This document shows, piece after piece, positions 8,076 to 14,001 of a stretch of 14,001 nt of DNA. A program made the position numbers and the translations under genes. The notes under the pieces are model-generated. The model had not been told where the DNA came from. It did not search any database and was given only the letters and a program-made list of their open reading frames with translations. Source of the stretch: Auxenochlorella pyrenoidosa (Eukaryota; Chlorophyta; Trebouxiophyceae; Chlorellales; Chlorellaceae); contig KQ481950.1 of assembly GCA_001430745.1 (NCBI GenBank), positions 1,140,143 through 1,154,143 of the forward strand, in the 5' to 3' direction. Every line of letters begins with the position of its first letter. The first letter of the stretch is position 1.

Positions 8076-9977
8076 ATGCAAGCGTGTCGACAGGCGGCCT
8101 CGCACTGCTCCGTCACTGCTGCACGTTTCTGCTCAAGTGAACGGCGCGTCGTGCCAAGCCCGCAAGCAGTGCGTCGCCCCACAAGGTGCCACAGCTGCCA
8201 GAGCGATGTGTTGCTGGTGGATGCCCAGAATGTGCTGAGCAGGGCGCATGCCGACTGCCGCCGCGGCTGTCGCCTGGCGGGAGAAACGGCGGGCAGCAGC
8301 TTTGCCACATGGCTGCACTTCCTGGTGGCAGTGGCCCAGCCACAGCTGCTGGTGGCAGTGTTTGATTCACCCGCAGCCAAGCAGGGCCCGCAGCAGCAGC
8401 AGCGGCAGGTGCTGGCTCCAGAGTACCTCCGCAGGCGGCAGCGTCGAAAGCAAGTGCAGGCTGTGCAGGGCGGCGGCGGCAGCAGCAGCGCGGCGGTGGG
8501 AACAGCCCCAGACCGCAGCCCTGCGGCACGGCAGGCAGCCGGTGATCCGCTGAGACCATACAAGCGCAAGGTGGCTGAGCTGGGTGGGCTGAGCCTGGAG
8601 GCGGCGGGCGGCTGGGAGGCAGACGATGGGCTGGCTGCAGCCAGCGCTGCGGTGCGCGAGCGCCACCCGGCGGCCCGCGTGCTGCTGGCATCGGGCGACG
8701 GGGACATGCAGCAGCTGCTCGACCCACAGGTGCGGAGCATGCGTGTGTGCATTAGTGGTGGGGAGGGATTACGGCGACGCCCCTGCTTGCTGCTGGTAAA
8801 TGCAGGCGTGTGGCGGGCCTCCTGCTTCTGCGGCTACCTTACTCGTCCTCTTACCAGACCCTGCCCTTCCTGGTGCACTGGCTCGCAGGTGGCATGGCTT
8901 CAGCTGCACAGCCAGACAATCCTCAGCTGCCCCTTGGGCGTGGGGCTGGTCACCGCTGGCGCATTCCAGCGGCAGCATGGCTTCCCGCCGGCGGCCTACC
9001 CAGACTGGCTGGCGCTTGTGGGTGAGCGGCGCTGCGCACCCCAAAGCTCCGCTTCTGTGCTCGCCTGGTGCTCCCGGCACAGCTCTCTGCGACATGCCGT
9101 CGCTCCCCGCCCCCGCCTTGCCGCGCTCCTGCTCTTGCTGCTTTTGGTGCACTAAAAAGCTGACCCCTCAAGCGCTGCCCTGCGTGCAGGCAAGCGCGAG
9201 GCGTCCATCCAGGGTGCCGGCGTGGGCGGCAGGTCGGCGGCCAAGCTGCTGGCCCGCTACGGCGGCTTGGAGGCTGTGCTCGCGGCGGCCGAGGCTGGGG
9301 AGCTCAAGGGGTGGGGCCCGGCTGTGGCACGCCTCCTGCAAGGGGGGAGCAGCCACAGCGGCAGCGCAGGCAAGGGCGGGGGCAGCGGCGGCGGGTCGGA
9401 CGCCGATGCCTGGGAGCGGCGGCAGGCGCAGCTGCGGCGCAACCGCCAGCTGTTTGCCGCCAGCGCAGAGCCCTCTGTCGTGGACCCGCGCGGCTGGGGG
9501 CAGCTCCTGGCTGCCCTGGAAGGGCTGCAGCCTGCTGCGACAAGCACATGGGAGTGTGGCCTGAGTGACAGCAGCCCTTGTAGCGGCATCGTTCCAGCTG
9601 ATGCAGCTCTGGCCTGGCAGGCCCCCCTCCATGCCCGGCGCCAGCACCAGCTGCGGCAGCTGCTTGGCAGTGCAGCCCCCAGCCTGATGGCGACGCCCGG
9701 CGGGCTGGCTGCGGACGAGATATGCAGCAGCGGCAGCAGCAGCAGCAGCAGCGCCATCTTTCACGTCTGCCCCTGCGATGTGCCGGCGGGAACCTGGGCA
9801 GCGGCCGTGGCGGCCGTGGGCGGCCAGGCGCCAGGCACCGACAGCACCCCCGCCCTGATGCCGCTGCTGCATGGGGCGATGCGGCATCACATCAAGCTGG
9901 TGCAGCGAGCAGGGTATCAAGTGCAGCTCAAGCTTGCAGCTGATGGTGTGCTGCCTGCTGGGCTGCTGGCTGGTTAG
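8076..9977 (+). CDS. 5'-3' exonuclease family protein (PolI/FEN-type PIN plus H3TH), probably organellar
   Basis: Three exons: 8076-8729, 8889-9021, 9190-9977; 524 aa. ATG 8076 has A at -3. Residues 1-45 are Arg/Ser/Ala-rich with few acids, resembling an organelle transit peptide. The nuclease core follows: LLVDAQN (D49), VFDSP (D97), EADD (E181, D183, D184) and SGDGD (D208, D210). These form the complete first metal site of the DNA polymerase I 5'-nuclease and flap endonuclease superfamily. FQRQHGFPP...YPDWLALVG then IQGAGVGGRSAAKLL is the helix-3-turn-helix DNA-binding motif (about 240-285). It presumably removes RNA primers or 5' flaps in plastid or mitochondrial DNA. The usual GDxxD second-site aspartates read GKREA (263-267). 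Low-complexity Gly/Ser loops occur in the core (131-138) and after the H3TH, and a poly-Ser run near residue 432. The C-terminal 230 residues belong to no family I recognise. Confidence 0.82.
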
Positions 9978-10195
9978 CAGTATGCGTAGACCACACTGCT
10001 ATCACTCTGAAATTGGTTGGTGTATTGTTCTTATTGTTTCATTCATTGCTGTACGAACTCAAAATAGTCAATGTTGCAAGGGCATGCATTCGTAACAGTC
10101 GGCTATGGGAGGCGGAAGTCAAGAGCAGGGAGGAACCAAGGAGGGCTCTGTTTTGCGACTGGCTGCATGCCGTGAGCAAGCGCCGTCCAGCCGCC
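9978..10195. other. Shared 3' region of two convergent genes
   Basis: 218 bp separates the exonuclease stop from the thioesterase gene stop. The first 110 bp are distinctly AT-rich. TGTAC at 10050-10054 on the plus strand, 73 nt past the exonuclease stop, could be a variant of the algal TGTAA poly(A) signal. No equivalent was found on the minus strand. Confidence 0.4.
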
Positions 10196-13100
10196 TCACA
10201 GGTGCGACAGCAGCGCACGGATGGCGTCCATGAGCAGCACCGCCGTCGCCTTGCGGGCACGCTCATCCAGCAGGCACTCGGTGTGGCGAGACCCCAGCGC
10301 AAAGTGGAGGGGCTGGGCGCCGACCCTGCTGGCCGCCGCGCCCGGCAGCGCCAGCTGCTGGCGTGTGGCCTCCAGCATGAGAGCGCCCAGGCGGTCTCCC
10401 GGCAGCAGTGCAGCCACAGGGCCGTCAAATGTGGGCGTGCCGCCAGGGCTGCCGCCGCTGTCGGCGCTGCTGCGTGGCGTGCTGTCTGCGCTGCCAAAGC
10501 CGGCGGCGCGGCCAGGCGCGGCGCTGCTGCCGCCCTGCCCGCGGAGCAGGCGCTTGAGCAGGGCGGCCCTGTCCAGCGTGGCGTACACGGCGGCATCCCA
10601 CTGCTCCTCGCTGGCGCCCGACAGCGCCAGCTCAGCAGGGCGGAAGCTGTTGAGCAGCTTGAGCTGCTGGGTGGGGCTGCCGGCGGCGCGCACGGTGTCG
10701 ATGAACTCCCCCATGGGGCCCTGCATGCTGCCGATCTCACGTAGCAGGTAGAAGAGCGCGTACCTGCGGGGGGCGCAGCTCATGGGCAAGCGGGATGGTC
10801 ACGGCTGGGCAACAGTTGTTGGGCGGCACCTGGCTGCTGAGTCTACGCACCAGGATGGCTGCTTGTGTCACAGGTCGCAAGCGTGTTGCTGTGACACAGC
10901 CACACCCCTCACCAGGTGGTGTCGTGCAGCGGCAGCCCGGGCGGCTGGCCCAGGCAGCCATCCAGCAGCACCAGGCCGCAGTGCTGCCCCGCCGCCTGCA
11001 GACGCGCCGCCGCAGCATGCGCCAGCGCCGCCCCCGAGATGGAGCAGCCGGCCAGGAGGTAGGGCCCCTGCGGCTGCACCGCCTGGATGGCTGCCACGTA
11101 GTGGGCTGCTAGCTCAGCGAGGGTACTGCAGTGAGCGGCATCCCCGCCCATGGCCAGGCCGTAGCAGGGCAGCTGAAGGGCGGCTGCCAGCTCCTTGAGC
11201 GCGCCGGTGATGCCGCCCGTCTCGCCGTGGATGAGCCAGAGGGGCAGGCGGGCCAGTGGCCGGGCCAGTAGCACGCGGGGCGTGCCGCTGCGGCTCGCGC
11301 CGCTGGGCAGGAGCCCGCTGCCCGCGCCGCCTCTGCGTAGGATGTACCGCCTCTCAGGGCACAGCCGGTTGAGGGGCAGCACCACGCTGGCGGTGTCGCT
11401 GGTCAGCGGGGGGCTGAAGGGCCCGGGGGAAGCCGGCAGGCGTGGGGTCAGCAGCATGCTGCTGCCGTGCCGAGCAGCGGCCGCCTCTGGCGACAGCGCC
11501 TCGGCTTCTGCCCCCTGCTCCGCCGCCGCAAGGAGCAGCGCCTCCACCTGCCGGGCTGCGGCTGTCAGGCCGGGGGAGTTGGGCGCACTGCTGCTGCCGG
11601 CAGCAGCCGGGATGTCTGCTGCCAGCTCGTGCACCGCCACCGGCTGCACCAGGAAGGCGATGCTCTGCCAGGCGCCGCCAGGGCCGCCAGCGGCGAGCAG
11701 GTTGGCGGCCTCCTGAGCGCTGCCAGCGGGGCGGTGCTGAGCAAACAGCAGGGTGGCGCCCGGGAAGATGTCGCCGGCGGCGTAGGCCGCCGCCAGGGCC
11801 TGCCAGTACGTCAAGCGGGACAGGAGGCCATCAACGCGCCGCTCCCAATCAGCCGGCTTCTCCTGCAAGTAGCAGAGGATGGGCAGACAAGGCAGGCCGC
11901 TTGCCAGTCTCGCCAAGGGTGTCACCACACGCCCGCGTTCTCACAGCCCGCCTAGCCCACCTGCCAGCCACCTTGTTGCATCAGCGCTGCACCGACCCAG
12001 TTCCCCTGTATGTCTGCTGCCCACCTGTGCAGGCCGGAAGGTGGCCACATACTCCAGCTGCTCATCGTAGCCCGGGATGCTGGCCAGCCGGGCAGCAAAG
12101 GCCTCCAGGCTGGGCGCCGCGCTGCCGGCGCCAGCAAGCACTGCGGGGTACAGCGCCGACGCCACCTGGCACACCTCCTGCCGCCACGCCTCTGGCAGCC
12201 AGCTGAGCAGGCGGGCGGGGCTGCGCAGCGAGTGGGCTCCCTCGAAGAGCGCCACCGCCAGCGGGGCGTCTGTCGAACTGTCGCTGAGCTGGAGCGCCAG
12301 CTCGTGCGCCAGCACCGCGCCGTAACCCACGCCTGCAGCACACTCAAGAAATTCGAACAGAGGGAAAGGTGTGAAAAGAGTGAGGAAAAGCACACCAGTG
12401 ATGTGTTCCAGAAGCTAGCTTCATTCCAGGTGCGTATACAGCAGGCTGCTCTCCCGATACCATGCATACTTTTTGGCCGCCTGAGCCCTCCAGCACCGCT
12501 TGCTCACCTCCCAGCAGGAGGCGGCTGCCCGGGGGCACCACGCCGCGCGCCGCCTTCATTGCCAGGCTGGCGAGCTCTGCCATGTCAGCAGGCGCCTCGG
12601 CCACATCACCCTCTGGCATGCACACCGCGTATACCGGCAGCTCCAGCGCAGCAACGAGCGGCTCGAGGCCGCCCAGGCTACCGCCCGCGTCGCAGCACAG
12701 CAGCAGCACCGGTGCGCCGCGCGCATCGCCGCTGCTGGCTGCCGCCGCTGCGACGGCATTGGCGGCGGACACGGCGTGCAGGCCGAGCTCGGCGCCGCCG
12801 GCTGCGGCTGCTGGGTCGGCGCCGGGCAGTGCGATTTCCAGTCGGCGGCGCAGGGCCGGGTCCTTGACCCCCATCTTCTGCAGGTAGCTGTCGATGTCCT
12901 GCATCTCCGCCTGCAGGGGCAGGTGCGGCCCGATTCAGCATGGGAGCATGCAAGGGACGGCAAACGGCACTGCGGCTCTGGCTCTGTTGCCGCAGGCGGC
13001 CGGCCTGCAGTGGATTGCAGGGCAAGGGAAGCCAGCGCCGGCTGGTGGGATGCCAGCTCACCGCGGACACGGCGTAGCCGGGCGCCTTGTGCTCGCGGCG

Positions 13101-13948
13101 CACCGCCTCGGTCCAGCCAAAGGGCGCCAGCTTCTGTTTCAGCGCCGTGACAATCAGGTTCATGTCGCCCAGGTCCTGCAGTGGGAAGCAGGGGAAAAGC
13201 CTTGTGAACAAAACCCGGGCGCTCTGGCTACAAAAGGCAGCATGGGAAGCAGCTGGTGTGTGTGCAACCCTCGTGTCCAGCCGGCTAGCATGCCCAAACG
13301 ACCAGGCCCGCCGCCCACTACCCCTCCCCACCCACCCACCCCACCCCCACCTGTCTCAGGATGGAGAAGTGGTCCCCCGGGATGTCCACCACCTCCAGGT
13401 CGGGGCACAGGTCGTACCAGCAGGCGCCATGCGGCACCGCTGCGAAGCGGGGGGCAAGGCAAGTCGCAGTGAGAGATGAGCAGAGCCGAGCAGCACGTTC
13501 AGCTGCAAGCCGGCAGGGGCCCCAATGCCCGAGCCATCTGGTAGGGAAGGCTGCCGGCCAGGCCACTGCTGCCTGCTACACCCCGCCGCCCGGCCCACCT
13601 GCGGTGCGGCTGTCGTCCATGTAGGTGCACACCCCGGGCTGGGCGGCGCGGAAGTAGACCACGGGCGCCTGCAGTGGGGGAGGGGCAGCATCCACAGGTT
13701 GCACGCCATGATGGGAAGGCTACCGGGCCGCACCTATAGCCCGGCAACTCCTGACCCTAGCGCTGTGCAGCGGCGCTGCTGCACAGCGAGATGCAGTGCA
13801 TCCCCGTCCGGGCGCCGCGCCTCACCCGGACGGCGGGCGCGGCAAAGGCAAAGTTGCGCAGGTCGGAGACGGAGGAGGCCTGCTTGGTGACCAGCGCCAC
13901 GTACTCCACCTGCTGCCGCACCTCGGCCACCGACATGTTGGAGTCGCG
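10196..13948 (-). CDS. C-terminal part of a giant multidomain enzyme with three tandem thioesterase-type domains (probable type I polyketide synthase), partial
   Basis: Eight visible exons on the minus strand: 13948-13826, 13668-13599, 13439-13351, 13175-13062, 12910-12508, 12332-12025, 11862-10913, 10763-10196; all phases match, 874 residues plus stop. The gene continues past the right edge, since the first visible exon opens with an acceptor. Numbering from the first visible residue: 1-94 is the end of a thioesterase-type alpha/beta-hydrolase, with YFRA and the His motif DIPGDHFSIL (H88). About 180-450 is a second unit (LLLCCDAGGSLGG, GVGYGAVLAHELA, late H447). About 570-874 is a third (LIHGETGG, AGCSISG with S643, LLLDG with D670, SRHTE with H846). 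Such domains release acyl chains from polyketide, fatty acid or peptide synthases. Ketosynthase or carrier domains would lie outside the window, so the PKS assignment is inference. Alternatives are an NRPS or a FAS-like megasynthase. A Ser/Gly/Pro-rich insert interrupts the third unit (about 750-785). The gene faces the exonuclease gene tail-to-tail. Confidence 0.8.
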
Positions 13949-13975
13949 CTGCGCAGGGTGGGGGAGAAGGTGAGG

Positions 13976-14001
13976 GTGGGTGGGGGGTGGTGTGTGTGTG
14001 T
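13976..14001. repeat. GT-rich simple repeat in an intron at the window edge
   Basis: The sequence becomes (GGGT/GT)n and ends in GTGTGTGTGTGT. On the minus strand it is part of the C/A-rich tract upstream of the 13948 acceptor, so it may double as an extended pyrimidine tract. Confidence 0.7.

Noticed and set aside
10013..10744. 243-residue plus-strand ORF opposite the end of the thioesterase gene
   Set aside because: Ala/Arg/Gln-rich antisense of a coding exon that has clear hydrolase motifs on the minus strand.

Overview
This is nuclear DNA from a GC-rich, intron-dense green alga. The best guess is a trebouxiophyte of the Chlorella/Coccomyxa type, judged from gene content and intron style without any database search. 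Introns are short (about 107-273 nt), nearly always start GTG(A/G)G(C/G), and end in (C/T)(T/G)(G/C)CAG. Reading phase closes across every proposed junction in all five protein genes. Starts sit in A/G-at-minus-3 contexts, such as gccgccATGG at 1349. There are no operons, Shine-Dalgarno sites or bacterial genes; the long uninterrupted ORFs in other frames are products of high GC.

Layout. Positions 1-190 hold a tandem repeat of about 95-100 bp whose unit contains a short perfect hairpin and a CACGTGGC core. Positions 282-353 hold an intact tRNA-Pro(AGG) followed by a TTTT terminator. Positions 358-1348 contain no recognisable gene, only short repeats and a 17-C run. Five protein genes follow. 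(1) + strand, 1349-3680, seven exons: a membrane-anchored protein with a polysaccharide lyase family 14 (PL14) domain, the family of the chlorovirus cell-wall lyase vAL-1. (2) - strand, 5774-3922, six exons: a type II membrane protein with a cysteine-rich PAN/apple-like domain. (3) - strand, 7628-6041, six exons: a small protein with a degenerate Nudix box and one GC-AG intron. (4) + strand, 8076-9977, three exons: a probably organellar 5'-3' exonuclease of the PolI/FEN type. (5) - strand, 13948-10196, eight visible exons, running off the right edge: the C-terminal 874 residues of a very large multidomain enzyme. It ends in three consecutive thioesterase-type alpha/beta-hydrolase units, most likely the release end of an algal type I polyketide synthase or similar assembly line.

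Genes 1/2 and 4/5 converge with about 220-240 nt between stop codons. Genes 3/4 diverge from a roughly 400-450 bp shared promoter interval. Genes 1 and 2 both encode single-pass secretory-pathway proteins with extracellular or luminal carbohydrate- or protein-binding domains and may act at the cell surface. No common pathway links the others. The most interesting points are the host-encoded, anchored PL14 protein with the viral catalytic set conserved, and the triple thioesterase tail whose middle unit has Gly where the nucleophilic Ser should be.
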